From Platynereis dumerilii (lineage: Eukaryota; Annelida; Polychaeta; Phyllodocida; Nereididae), in NCBI GenBank assembly GCA_026936325.1, contig JAPTHN010000012.1:34792537-34856536 (forward strand): a stretch of 64,000 bases of DNA, written 5' to 3'. Below, piece by piece: positions 11,660-24,720 of the stretch (positions within the stretch are counted from its first letter, which is position 1; each line of letters starts with the position of its first letter). The position numbers and the translations under genes were made by a program. The notes under the pieces were generated by a model that saw only the letters and a program-made list of their open reading frames with translations, was not told the origin of the DNA and searched no databases.

Positions 11660-11988
11660 AGTTCAGAACTTTGACGCATGTCGGAGAGCCGTTTCAATCA
11701 ACTTTTTCCTTATACGAATGTCCTCCTCCTATCTAAATAGCTTGCCTACCAAATACAGGACAGTATCTTCCATCCATGGCATGCCTGTCATTCAGCAGTC
11801 CCAATAAAAAGCGTCCGGTTGATATATTGCTCGTGAAGATCTGCCCAGAGATAACCTTTTGATAGATATGCAAATTTATAGTAATATGTCCATTATAGAT
11901 ATCAACTAATATAAGTTTCCTCTTTTTCTTCATCCAAACTGAAATACAGGTTTGATTAATACCAACAAAACAGATAAAACAAAAGTTA

Positions 11989-12112
11989 GCTGGTGTCCGT
12001 GCAAAATATTGTATTTCACTATATATCCAGTAGAATTTTTAAGATTCAAGAAAAGTAAAAAATAAGTATACCTTTTGTCTGACTTTGCACAAATAGTTTG
12101 ACGGACACCAGC
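11989..12112. mobile_element. Short MITE-like inverted-repeat element, unit A
   Basis: Ends GCTGGTGTCCGT and ACGGACACCAGC are 12-bp perfect inverted repeats, and similarity continues inward (AAAATATTG against CAAATAGTT). AT-rich interior, no open frame. Family and target duplication not determined. Confidence 0.55.
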
Positions 12113-13514
12113 GAATGTTTGTTTTCAATTGTCTGCTTTGAACCAACCGTTTTTCAGTGCAATGAGTCAAAACCTTGTGGAATACAAATGGATCACAGAC
12201 ACAAACAATTCATCAATTCAACAAAGTTCTGCTTCTCTTGTTTCTGATTTTTGTTTGTGTTCTTGAAGAATTTCAATTTTAAAAACTTTGCTGTGATGTC
12301 CTGATGCTGACAACATGCAAATTACAAATCCATCTACTTCACATCCTTCCTATTGTTTTTCGTCAATTTATTTTGACATCACAAGTTTCAAATCTTTGTT
12401 TTATATTGCATGAGAGATAGTTGATGTAACGTTATCTGTGAAGATTTATCTAGCTGATACTTTGTCAATATTTCATCCTTGTGGCATTCCTTACTCAGCC
12501 TGCTAGAATGAAATATGATAGCAGAGACATTTAATGTATGTGATTTTGAAGGCCATTAATCAACCATATAAATTTATCAACTCCAACATTTGGTATAAAA
12601 ACTGAGCTGCATCATCCTATATAGGCAAATAAATCCATAAATATATAGCAACAATACTGACTTCAGCAAACGAGAGTGACTACTTAACTATCAGAGCATA
12701 CGAATGTAGAAAAAACCATTGTAGAGAATTTATAAATGAAAACATGCCTTAGAAAATTTATTTGCAATCTAAATCGATCTTCAGCAACGGAATTCCACTT
12801 ATTTCAGTAATCTGGTACATGTAGCATCAGCAAGTGATAAGACCATGATTTACTTATGAAAACAGGTTGGAATTTATTGGTGACATTTTATTTCAAAATT
12901 AAGACTCCATCTCCTGTCAAACTTTCTAAAAATAGTATCATGTAGCATCAGTAACTGCCTATGCTCCAAAGAATTATTTCATTAGGAATAACTGATTCTT
13001 TCAGGAAAATCTGTTTATGAATCATGATTTTTCAAATTCAGAGTACATCCTGTGAAAACCTACATCTTCACAAAGTAATCTGGAAAAACATTGAAGATAT
13101 CCGATTTTAAATTCAGGATAAATCACCCTTTTTTTAAACTCCTTTCTTCAGAACTTTTGTACAGCGTCTGAAAGACAGAAAGTGCTACTGGTTATATTAA
13201 TTCATTGTTAGGAATATTTTTAGGAAACATATTGTTTTGATATGATTTTCAATTTCAGAATCCATCTTTAAAAAAACTCCTTAAATTTTAACATAAAACC
13301 TTCCTCTCTGAGAATAATCTCGTATAGCATCAGTAACTACCAATGTTTACCAGAATTCATTATCAAGGAAATCTTTTAGGAGAATTTATTTGCAGGCATG
13401 TTCTTCTATTGTTTCCATAAATCTCATTGAGCCTGGTTTCTTCCGGTTCATGTCGCGTAATAAGATTTGTTCGTTTTCACCGATAACCTGAAATCTTCCA
13501 CATCTTAAATAAAG
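12113..13514. repeat. Decayed tandem monomers of about 130-150 bp
   Basis: The pair of words 'TTCAGRATNCATC' and 'TAGCATCAGTAACT' (or close variants) recurs near 12815, 12890-12950, 13030, 13110 and 13250-13330. The same order is found in B (37680-38225). This is a worn satellite-like array; no gene is visible. Confidence 0.55.
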
Positions 13515-13907
13515 CATTATTTCTAACAGAAATATATTGAAAGGAAACTAGAAGATTTACTTGCAGTGAATAGATGAAACATTAATTACATGAGATTACA
13601 CAGGATATTCTAGGTACATTTATCATTATATTGAAAGATGAAAGGCTTTAATAATTTCATGCTTGGCCACATGTAATGTAAATGTCCTTTTTTGTTGTAA
13701 TAGTTATCAATGAAACTGCAGAATAAGCAGAATGTTCTTTCAATATGACACTTCTGTCTTTCAGAATTTATATTGTAGAATCTGGAAGTTAGTTATGTAA
13801 TGTTTAGTTAGATTCTATTCTTCGCAGGCCATTCATGCTGGTTTTGAAATGCCCAATTCGGTATCAACCAAGGTATTTATATTAGTTATTTAAAGCAACA
13901 TTACACA

Positions 13908-14005
13908 TTAAATCAATCAGTCAATCAATCAATCAATCAATCTATCTATCTATCTAGTATCTGTCTATCTAACTGTCGATCTATCCTGCTGTCTGTCTAT
14001 GTGTC
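13908..14005. repeat. (AATC)n(TATC)n microsatellite
   Basis: Tetranucleotide runs that pass from AATC to TATC to CTGT types. B has the same locus with a longer AATC run. Confidence 0.9.
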
Positions 14006-15577
14006 TTTCTATCCTCCAGACCATATATATATATTCAGCCTCAGTGATAATAATAACCTGCAAAGTTCCCCAACTATCCATCTGCTAAGAATTAGAAATT
14101 ACTTGCAAAACGTAAAAAACCCTGTCTCTCCTTGTGGTGCCTGATAGATGGCGTCTCATATCAGCATTCAAACATCAATCGAGCAAGGGAGAATTATCTT
14201 GCTCTGATGCCGCCGTGAATGCTCTGAGGCGTTATCTTGCACGGATGATTTGCCAGTTTATGTCGAGTGATTTGACGTGGAGCGCTGTGCCATACATCTG
14301 ATCCAGAGCTAGTGAATGGAGCAGCTGTATGATAAGATCTGGCAAATATAGCGTGGAGAATGATGGTTCTATCACTAATTGCAGGGTGACTTTCCCTACA
14401 GCAGTGTGGTATGATTTGTCAAACTATTTGCAGCTGAAGTCATTTTCAGTTTAAACATAGCCTTGAGCCAGTACATATGTACAGTGTAGATATGGCCTAA
14501 AGATAGATAGCTTGATGGTGTTTGCTGAGATCTTTGCCTCTGTAGTTTGGTTTAACTCCTTTATAGAAATTTCTTGTAATGATACATTATGATAGACAAT
14601 TGGATAGATAGATAGATACTAATCGATATATATATAAAATTGATGACATGAAAGTCTCTTTACATGGCACAGAGAAAGGATTGTACTATTAATTGTGGGG
14701 CAAGTTCTCCTACAGCAATGTCATATGATTCGTCTGCCTTTTCATAAAACTACTGTTTGTAACTCAAGCTGTGTGTCTGTAGAGTTGAGCATCTATAATT
14801 CTGTTTGGGCTAATGCATAGACGGGTAGCTGAATAGATATGTAGACTTATGGATTTACATACTGTTGGAGCAAACATAGTTTAGAAAATGATGATTTTAT
14901 CATCGATTGTGGAATGACTTTGAGATTCCATACAGCAGAGCTGCATGGTATGCCTTCTGTTCTGTAAAAACGGTGTTCCCACCTGAAGCTGGTACCCATT
15001 GCAACCCATTGCATTTGAACATATATTTGCATTGTATATATTTGTGTTACAGGTTTCCGTTTTAGGATCCAAATTAGGTTTAGGATTAGTCTACATTCAT
15101 GCTAAATGTCTATATGATTATGAAATTGGTTGTAATATGCTGCCACTTTTCATTGGAAAGTAGGTCTATAAATGTTTCAGTTGATATGCCGGTAGTCAGA
15201 TGTCTTGCTGACTTGACTTTGATATGCCTTACCTCAGTTTTTTATAGACACGACAAATGTTTTAGATGATGCCGGTTGATAAATGGCTATCAGATTTGCT
15301 TCTGATGTGCAGTCACTCTTCTTTTATATCTGAGCTGGAAAGTAGATATGATGATAAATGACCTTTAGATTTGCGTCCAAAATATATCATGTTGAGGTTT
15401 ATCATTTAAAGTGCTAACGACAAACGTTTCAGTGAACTTATTGAGATAAATGGGCTTTTAGATATTAATTTTCCTTTGATATTTTGGTAGCTCCTTCACT
15501 AATTGCAGTGTAAATGTTTGATCTGTTATAAACATGTGTGTTGGCGTATCTGTGGATATTTCATTTGAATGAGAACA

Positions 15578-15650
15578 GGGGTAGGATTGAGCCCACACCC
15601 TCTGAGCCAGTGATAGCACAAACATTTACCTTTAAACATCAGGCCATGTA
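15578..15650 (-). mobile_element. tRNA-related sequence (SINE head fragment), unit A
   Basis: Read on the minus strand, GGCCTGATGTTTAAAGG resembles a worn box A, and GTGGGCTCAATCC, about 35 bp later, resembles box B. The intervening GCTATCACT...CAGAGG pattern is typical of animal tRNA-derived SINE heads. It does not fold into a complete tRNA, and the sequence changes to unit DNA soon after box B, so it is a fragment. It is present in block 2 of A and B but not in block 1. Confidence 0.5.
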
Positions 15651-16589
15651 AGAACCTGATCCACATGGTCCAGAGTGCAACCGTCTGAGCTGTTTACTCA
15701 GTTGAAATAACCAAATATCCTTGCAGAAACCATTCCAGCCAAGTAGTTATTTTTGACCATCACAAGTCTCTAAGCAGATTGCAGTCTGCCAAAATTGCCG
15801 CAAGACATCTGAAATGATGGGTCATAATGATAAAACTTTGATGTCAGGGTTCTTGTAATGATTTTAGGGCATCAGAGAAGATCTTAGGGCATGTTGGATT
15901 GCTTCGTTAACTTGTTGTTGTTGCAAAAGTCAGCATGGTAGGAAGTTATAACAACAGTTGGCTTACTTTAGAGCTGGATGTTGTTTGGATGACTTTGAAA
16001 TTTGCGGGTTGTTGTATCAGTATTTGACAAAAGAACTCTCCAATGGGAGAATTGTCTAACATGTCTTCTGGTCTTTGAATTAAATTTTGTGGTTGCAAAT
16101 GTCAGTGCAGTAGGAGGTGAACAATTGATTTACAGAACAGAATTATTAAGAGACTGGATTTGTTGGCTTTCCTTCTTTTGTGCTGTTTCATACTTTGGAT
16201 TTTTCAAGGCAAATTGCCAGTCCCAATAAACCTGATAGATGTGCAACACAGAGACTAAAACCCAATTCAAATACTACTTGTCTTACAGGCCTGTTTGCTG
16301 ATTTATTTGAGATCGCCACGTGGGTGGTCACAGAATCGACTTGGTTCAAATTATCAGAGAAAACTTCTAGAGCCTTCTTACTTTTGCTTTGAAATAGAAT
16401 TGAATTATTTTGATCAATTCAATTCAGTCCATGGCAGGAAACATCCCTCAGCAGATTGCAGACCGTGTCCTAATTAGGTTGCAAGAGTGCATAAATACAG
16501 GATGTAAAACCCATATCATCTATCCATATACCATGCATCATCCAGATTATGGTTCAACCTGGGAAAAGGTTAAGTGTTTAAAATGCTTG

Positions 16590-18181
16590 TCAGAAACCAA
16601 CTGAAATGTGCTTTCATTTCAAATAATATATTAAACTTACAATGCAGTGGTGCTTACAAGTCGGTCACATACTTCCAACCAAATGAAAACTGAAATCACT
16701 AACCAAAATAGACTGCCAGTTTTGTCATTTTTCATTAAGCAACTAATCAAATTGCTGGAAGTAAGCAACTGTTTATTTCAGCAAATCAAATATGTATATG
16801 GCCCTTTTCCCAGCTCCTTTTTAAGCGTGTTTGCTGAATTTGTAATGGCATAATTTGTGTCAACATATTTAATAGATCAAAATTGGCTGTTCCTCGGCAC
16901 TGGATGCCAGGTCGAGGTGTAAATAGGACAGAAATCAATGATAAAAATCTATATATACACAGCGCATGCAAACATATCTGTTGAAACTTCAAACCTGAAT
17001 CTAATGAGGCGGAGGGAGTGATATTTTATGCATCGTATCAGATGATGTTCTTATGAATTAGTGGTTTCTATGCTGATGCAAGCGAAATATTCTTCATCTA
17101 AGTGTTGATTACTTGCCTTAAGGGCAGTGGTAAATCTCTAGCGGGTCACCTGATACCATGTCAAATGATATATTCAGTCATCGTTGACCTCATTGCTGTA
17201 CCCTGCTTCTCTCCATTAAGTCAACGAGGCTGAATAATTACAGGACGTAGAGCCTCTAAGCAAAATCCCAGCTGGAAATCATATGGAAGTAACGTTAAAT
17301 TGGAGGCCACTTGTACTAGTGTTTGGGCTGAGCAAGTAAAGCAAGGATCCCTCACATGGAGTATCATGCTCTCTCTCTTCCGACTCATCAATCAGCCCTT
17401 GGAGTACCCAAATCTGTGCTTAGTTAGCTGCACTTCCGATATCTATCTATCTATCTGTCTATCTACATGCATTTATATGTTCAGTTAGCCAAATATCTGG
17501 CTACCTTTATACTATATTGGTCTGCAATCTATCTATCCATATATCTGTCTCAAAGACACCCTTACCCCTTATTTGAGGGCAAAAATACTGATAGCTCTGG
17601 AGGTACTGTATATCTACATAGTTCTGAAGGAGACATATAGGGTGTCGATAACAGTATGAGTAAGATGGAATATATCGATATCTCCGCTTGCTGATGAAGC
17701 GTCAGAGCAAGAGAGATCTCGGCAAAGGGTATGGCTGCTTCGTTTGGAGGATGTGATCAGAGGTTAGGCTCTGAGGCTATGGCTAGAGGCTTTGTTCAGA
17801 GGCTAAGTTCAGAGGCTTTGCTGGGCTATTGTTGTTATTTGACTGATTGAATTTGTTCCAGTCTTGCACATGTCATCACAAGAATGCAAAATAATTCATG
17901 ATGTGTCTCAGGGAATTATTGACCCTGCTTGTCCACACGGCATGATCATTATGGCAGCCCAGCATGTTCCAGTGTCTGACAGCAGAATGCTCAACTTAAC
18001 TCTTAACTATTTACTACAAAAGTCCATCTGTCTCAGTTTTGCTCATAAAATTGTATATATCTAAAATGTGTTAACAGGTGTTGCTTACAATAGCGCTTAT
18101 TGATTAGGCAAAGTAAGCATCGCCTACAGATGCCAATTTGTATTTTCAAAATAAAGTTTAATCTACATGTTGTACTGATGT
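16590..18181. other. A-specific stretch, no gene seen
   Basis: No counterpart in unit B. It contains (TATC)n runs near 17441-17466 and short open frames without recognisable domains. Near 17760-17820 there is a short GAGGCTNNG repeat (AGGCTCTGAGGCTATGG...). Confidence 0.5.
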
Positions 18182-18185
18182 TCAT

Positions 18186-19665
18186 CACAGTGAGCCCGAA
18201 CCAAATTTGGGGTTAAAAAAATGCCCCAGCATAACGATAGGCACCGTTACGAAGCTGAAGATGAGACGAACAAGCAGATGTAAAAAACAAAAAAATCTGT
18301 TGAAAACTTTTTGAGATATTGAATTTTTTCACTTTCTGATTTATCACAGCCCATTTTTAACATCACAAGTCATGTGGAGAGTCTGTTAAATGAGCACCGC
18401 CTTTGCAAAACCAGTTTCAATGATACAAAATATCATTCAAAAGACATAGTAATCTTTTTTCTTTTTTTAAAAATTATGCTGTTGCATTTAATGCAAAAAA
18501 GGTGTGACAAACTCATGCATGCGTAATTTCCAAGTAAAGTGTACATTTTTCATAAGAATTGCAAAAATTTGCATGCTCAACTATTCCCCGGGCATTAGCA
18601 AGTAGTATTATGAAACGTATGTGCGTATTTGACAGAGCTTTTGTACTGATATATTCTTATCCTATCAATTAGGGAGAGTAAGGAGAAAACACTTCACTTT
18701 ATTTTTATTCTATGAAGCAAACAACAATGTTAGCTGAATAATCTAACGTTACTTGACCTGTTTAATACTATTTGACTACAATCCAATTGAATGATGAAAG
18801 GTTTTTCAGTAGGAGAACATCCATGGTCTTCTGTCATTAACTTCAATTCATTTCAGGAATGAAATAACAGATTGATAAACCATAGCATTATGAATAGCTA
18901 AAACACTGTATATTAAATGTCTATGAATTCGAGTTTCCAAACCTGTGCACTGCCTGACATCCAATCCATTCACTCTATTTCATAGTTCTGTGATTTTATT
19001 TGTTAAATGAATGTGAAACCAACTGATTAAAATTAAGATACCAAAGTTCATAAAACCAATTGCACACTTCTTCTTTCTTTTAAATACCAAACTGCCAAAG
19101 GCAAGCACACAGGTAGAAATCTAAGTCTTTATAACCATACATTTCATGAAGAATTTATTATACCTTTCCAGAATAGCCATACCTTTTTATTACTCTAATT
19201 TTCAATTTTATTAAAAAAACTACTATTATATCATTTGTTTTGTGTCAATAATCAAGAAATTGTGGTATTTCCTTGGTAAAGACAGCAAATAATTCTCTAT
19301 TTCTTGTGACAAAATTCTTATAAATACACAAAAAGAAGTTTGTCAAACACAACGTCAATATGGGACTTTTCCCAATAAAGATAACATTCTGTTTAATTTT
19401 AAAATATCATCTAAAACACACAAAAATATTGTTTTGAAGTTTGATCACATGAATTTGTAACTTGCATCCCAGTTAGATGGAATATCACCCAAACAAAGGA
19501 ATGTGACAAAACAGAAATGGAAAAATTGCAAAATCTCAAAAAGTTTTCAACAGATTTTTTTGTTTTTTTACATCTGCTTGTTCGTCTCATCTTCAGCTTC
19601 CTAGCGGTGCCTATCGTTATGCTGGGGCATTTTCTTAACCCCAAATTTGGTTCGGGCTCGCTGTG
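18186..19665. mobile_element. Non-autonomous Chapaev/CMC-like DNA transposon
   Basis: A 1480-bp element with inverted repeats of about 175 bp. CACAGTGAGCCCGAACC at the left pairs with GGTTCGGGCTCGCTGTG at the right, and inner words such as CATAACGATAGGCACCG also recur inverted, at about 90 percent by eye. It is flanked by TCAT on both sides (18182-18185, 19666-19669). CAC termini with a 4-bp duplication are the Chapaev pattern. The interior has no long frame; apparent frames at 19411-19744 lie in the right arm. Confidence 0.7.
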
Positions 19666-19669
19666 TCAT

Positions 19670-20744
19670 ATTTGGCTAAATGAAAACTCTTTGTCTGTTG
19701 TCTGTCTGTCTGTCTGTTCCATCTTCACAATCTCATTTTCTTAGAAAAGTACGCAGCTGCGCGCCCATCATAATGCACTTGCCATATTTGTTGTAAGGCT
19801 TGCTAAAAAGCGCCCTGGCTCATGTTTTTCTAGACCCTCAGAAGTCGTAGTATCCCAGCTGGATGTTGCTCGGATAAGGCTTGGATGCATGTGAATGCTG
19901 ATACACAAAGGGCAGAAAAATACATTCAAAAAGAAAGGTCAAGAAAAACGTCACACACATATATATATTCAGAGGGAATGGGGGAGGAGCTGGATTAAAA
20001 ACCAGAAGTTGCTGGTCAAGGAAGTGTCTGTTTTCGTTTCTCAGAATGTCATGGGTACAGTTTGAACTTTGGGAACCATGAAATGCCAGGTGTCCATAGC
20101 CAAAGTCAGGCGGATGTCATCTTGATGAGATGAATTCTCTCACTGTCTATCAGACTTTATCTCAGTCTACCTTGCTATCTATCTCTCTATCTCTCTATCT
20201 ATTTATCAATGGAAGCAGGACACAAAGTAATTCAGCTGTTCTGATATCCGGATAGAGCATCTTCCTTTTATCCGCCCGACAAACTACTAATCCAACCGTC
20301 CATGCAGCGGATTACCTATCCAGTATCCATCCATTCATTTATACAACCATCCGAGCTGTTCTTAAAGGACATTGCCTTTAACGGGCACTGGCAGGGCTAT
20401 ATTTCATTGGAACTAACCATTTAACAAGGGATTGGCCAGCTTTACGCCAAACATCCGCGAAACGTGTAACATGTGAACCCCACCCACAACCTCCCATCTC
20501 ATCAATCAACCCACTTTGAAGTCTTTAAATGCTACGTGTAGGATTCTGGGAAAAACAGCTAAACTTTCCATTACATTACCTGTACGTTGTGTAGGTTTCT
20601 AAAGGGACAAAGAAACAAAAAGAGTGAAAAGCAATTTTTAAAGAAGAGACGCAATGACGTAGATGCAAGCGCAGCCTAAAAATCTGATGGCATAGGGTGC
20701 ATGACAATTTCTGACTAGAGCCTCAGCTGTCATTCAGCCTTAAG
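19670..20744. other. A-specific stretch, no gene seen
   Basis: Holds (TGTC)n at 19692-19717 and (TATC)-type repeats at about 20175-20215. The rest is unique within the window, without recognisable coding sequence. Confidence 0.5.
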
Positions 20745-22529
20745 AAGGCTGAGAATTTATGATTCTTCTTTCTGAAACAGCCTTGTGAACAAAATATCAG
20801 TAAAACCTTCAGAAAACCTGAATGATTGGTCCTCCAGTTTTTTCGTTTTCTTGAGGTTTTTTACATCTTTTGAGATTGTTTGTCACAAAAAATTGGTAGA
20901 AAAGACATGCTTCATGACCAACTGATGTGAAGGAAACAATAGTAGTAATGTCTTTGCGTATAAATGAAGGATGAATGTAGATTGTAGAGCGCATTAGTGG
21001 TGTCATAAATGATTGGAAATGGTCTTCTTCTAGAATTAACAAGTAAGATAGAAGAGAATCTCAGCGGTCTATTCAAAGTTACAGGGATAAAAATTATTAA
21101 AGATATGCTTTCCAATTGACAGGATGGTTACAGTATGGCTTAAAAGGCTGAGAATTAATGAATGTTCTTTTTGGGACAGCTATGTATGCAAAACTTCTTC
21201 AGTGAAACTTTCTGAAGAGCTGCAAGGTGCATCCTTCAGTTTTTGTTCTCTTAGGATTGCTAAAAAAGAAAAATCGGATTGATAAAAAGGCAGCTTTGTG
21301 GAGACTCTAACAGAGCAAATGAAAAATATTGTAGTGACAGAATGGCATTATAAGGAACCAATCTGAACTGCTGAGGAGAAGAAGGAGGGTCTTGGTTCAA
21401 CTACTCTCAGGAAATTATCCCACTGGTCCTGCTGTGTGCCTTTCCTTTAGGATTTTAAGAAAAAAAGACAACATTTAAGAAGCGACATTGTTGGGACTTA
21501 CTCAAGCGTAAGTGAAAAATGTAGCAGTGATGGCAAGGCATTATTAAGAAGCAGTCTTAGACTAGAACTGATGGATAAGTGAATTGAAGTGACAGGCATA
21601 GGACAAAGCAATGGAGGATGATTGAGAGACCCATCAGACACACGGCCCAAGGCGGGAATTGTTACAAGAGACAGCAATTGGCAAGGGGTTCACTCTTTGG
21701 ATATTGTGTTATACTTGGGTCTACCTTGGGGCCTTTACATATGTATGCCTGTTGTTAATAATTCATTGCTTCAATGGCAAGCCAGTTACTCCTTTCATAC
21801 ATATTAAGGGTCCAAGGTTTGTAGTTGTGTTATAATTGGCCAAGCTCATGACCTGTTACATTGGGATATGTAAATCACCATTGGACTATTAAGGATAAAG
21901 ATAAGTAACTAAAACTGATGTTAGACATTGTTCTTTTGAACACCATGGGTTATATTATTCCAACACTTTGCTTAGTTTTGTCAGTATCCTACACTGTAAA
22001 TAGACGTTATTGAAAAGCTTTCCAGATGCAAATGGATTGGATGTGACCTTAGTGTTTTATCCTTGGCAATAATTTTGCAACTGTAGTTATTGTTTTCATA
22101 TATAAGAGAGAATATGGAAACATACTGATCCAGGATGTTTACAAAACTGTCTTTGTTTCAGCCATTCTGCTTTTCTGCAGCCTTCAGAACAAGTTAAACC
22201 CATCAGTCAAATTCTGCCATAGTGAGAAGATTCAAACAAGGTAGTTGCCCTTAGTATTGCAAGCTTGTACAAGCCATAGCAAGTGTGAAGGCAATTATGT
22301 TTGATGTGAAGTTCAGAGCTAATGGCAGCCCATCAATCATTGCAGAAAAGTGACACCATTACCATACCTGGTAAACCCCTGGCATTCTAATTTTGTGGAT
22401 CGGGGTTAACCATTACTCAATGGGAAGGTGATGACACCGTGTGACTCTATGAGATGCTTCATTAGTCTCATATCAGAGAAAACCTGAGCCTTTGAGTTGC
22501 ACGGCTTCCTTCGGTCGGCGTGGTGCTAT
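20745..22529. repeat. Decayed about 400-bp monomers and unit A/B shared DNA
   Basis: AAGGCTGAGAATT starts two monomers at 20745 and 21147. Both continue through TTCTTTCTG/ACAGC, TTCAGAA and a CCTYCAGTTTTT block. From about 20865 the sequence matches B 42597-44920. Short open frames at 21622-21807 and 43611-43817 share DNA but have no recognised product. Confidence 0.6.
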
Positions 22530-22849
22530 GCTGCGCCAAAGACTTGCAGCCGATACTTTGTAGCGAAATTAGGGTATATCTGGAGCAAAGTCATGCCACG
22601 AAAGCAGGTAGCAAAGGCTTGTAGTAGATGCTGGTAGCATCAACTACAAGGGTATGTTTACTAGAGAAAAAAATGTGAAAAAGCCTGTGGTAAAAGCTTG
22701 TTAGAAGACATGTAATAGGAGGCTGTAGTGAATACTTGTGGAAGAGACTTGTAGCCAAGCATGCAATCGTGACCTACAGCAAGAGCTTGTCTTATAAGCC
22801 TATAACGAAGGTTCTGCTCCTGTTTTCTGATGTGGTTGTACATGAATAT
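22530..22849. repeat. Degenerate CTTGTAGCA minisatellite, left part, unit A
   Basis: Variants of GCTTGTAGCANANNC and GACTTGTAGCC recur about every 20-40 bp. The array is interrupted by the element at 22852-24718 and continues at 24721. Confidence 0.7.
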
Positions 22850-22851
22850 TA

Positions 22852-24718
22852 GGGTGCATCAGCCGCCCCAACATAAACCGATCAAGCTGTACCTTGGTCC
22901 ATAGTTGGGTTTCACCACACAAAATAAGATACTAAAATTTCAGCTTGATCGATGGATATTTAGGGGTGCCTCCGAGAGCATGTTTCTTGTGAATTTTTCA
23001 GGAAAAGTTACGCTTCCGTAGGATCGCGGTTTGTGATAACTTGAGTAATATAAAAGATAGAAATAAACTAATGACATATTTGGATTCTGCAGAAAATTTC
23101 CTTCAAAATGAATACCTGGAACCTAGTTTTCCATCAACATTATGGTGATCATGTACTTCAAGATATGCTTTTCCCTCAATTATTATGTACGGCGTGACTG
23201 ATATACACAAGTTCCTGTTTATATGACAGCATTGTATATAGTCTTTGCTTTCCTCTTAATATAAATTATGTTTCATACATGTATATCAGCAGTGATTTAC
23301 TCAGTAATCCATTTTATCTCTCAAAGCTATTTCAATTATTCGTGATGATCTCAATAAACGTTTTATGACTATGAAAAGAAAAAAAAAACAAGCTTGCTAT
23401 GCTATGTGTTGATAAGTCCCAATTTATTTTAACCTTATGAAAAACTAGCCCTAATACTTATTGTGCATAAGGAGATGGGTCCATTTACAATGTACATAAA
23501 GGTTCATCATCTGTCCTATGAATAAAAAAAATAGAACCAGGAAGCCGCACCATGGCTTGAGTTTGTGTTATGGTAGTTAGAGGAACAACTTTTCTTTCTT
23601 TTTTTTTCATTTGGAATTATAGTGGATTTCTTCATTATTAATTTACTACAATATCTTAAACTTGAAATGACCATTCTTCACACCTGCAGGATGATTGGTT
23701 TTAAACTGATTTAATTTATGTTTATGAAAATATCATAAAAGGCCTGTCCATCTTTGCCTCAAAGACTTTTCTTGAAGGTTACTCAGTGTACCATCTAAAG
23801 TATTTATCTTTGATGCAGATATCACACATTCCTAAAATAATAGAATTTAAGTAGTCTAATGTGCAAGGATTGTACCCTTCTGCATGAGACCGCAAGTAAT
23901 CAATACCTTTTTTAAGACACCATGTAAGTTTGAGTGTAAATGTTAAATAAATATTACATTTACTCAATTGCTTCTATTCTTGTCATGGAATTGTGACTAT
24001 AGATTAAATCTATGAAATAAATCCTCCTTGGACCTTGCCATCCATTTAATGCAGGATACACAGATTATGGATACTGACAGCCTCAGTGAACATAGTACCT
24101 GATATAGGTGCAGAATATGAATGGTTGATTACCATATTATGTGCATTGTACAATGACCCATCTTCTTGTGCACAATAATATCAGTCAAGTTTTTCATAGT
24201 GTAGATAATGACTGTTCAATGCATAGCATATTAGTAAGGTTGTTTCTTTATTGTCATACGGCCGTAAAACATTAATCAAGTTCATTGGCTCCTTGAGTAA
24301 TAGAAATAGCTTTGAGAGCCAAAAAGAAATACTGAGTAAATTATTACTCATATGTATCAAACATAATAAATAATGAAAGGAACAATTAAAGACAAAGTAC
24401 AGTCATTTAAAGAAAAATTTCTGTATATCAGTGAAGTCGTACAAAATATTCAAAGTAAAAACACATCCTGCAGTATGACATCAACATTATTTCAACGAAA
24501 GTATAGGTTCCAGGTTAAGTTATCGCAAACCGCGATCCTACGGAAACGTAACTTTTCCTGAAAATGTCTTAGGAAATATGCTTCCGGAGGCACCCCTAAA
24601 TATTATTTGATCAGGCTGATTTTTTAGTATGTTCATCAGACTACCAAAACACAACCTGATGCCAAGGTACAGCTACCTAGCTACATTTTGTACTTTTCAT
24701 GGGGCGGCTGATGCACCC
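22852..24718. mobile_element. Long-TIR element with TA target duplication (GGGTGCATCAG type)
   Basis: A 1867-bp insertion in unit A only. The terminal GGGTGCATCAGCCGCCCC is a perfect inverted match to GGGGCGGCTGATGCACCC. Homology between arms runs on for about 270 bp with gaps, including the conserved block TAGGATCGCGGTTTG and GGGGTGCCTCCG. TA flanks both ends (22850-22851, 24719-24720). The B counterpart (about 45210) is empty: TGTACATGGTACAATAGTAC against TGTACATGAATAT[element]AAGGAGTAT. The core is AT-rich without a transposase. Confidence 0.9.
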
Positions 24719-24720
24719 TA

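Larger units (their letters stand above)
13515..16500. repeat. Internal duplication block 2, unit A
   Basis: Second copy of the 8020-10300 block. It is longer because of about 850 bp (15575-16420) not found in block 1, which begins with a tRNA-related sequence on the minus strand. No gene seen. Confidence 0.85.

Noticed and set aside
15578-15650. Functional tRNA gene
   Set aside because: Box-like words are present but a complete cloverleaf cannot be formed.
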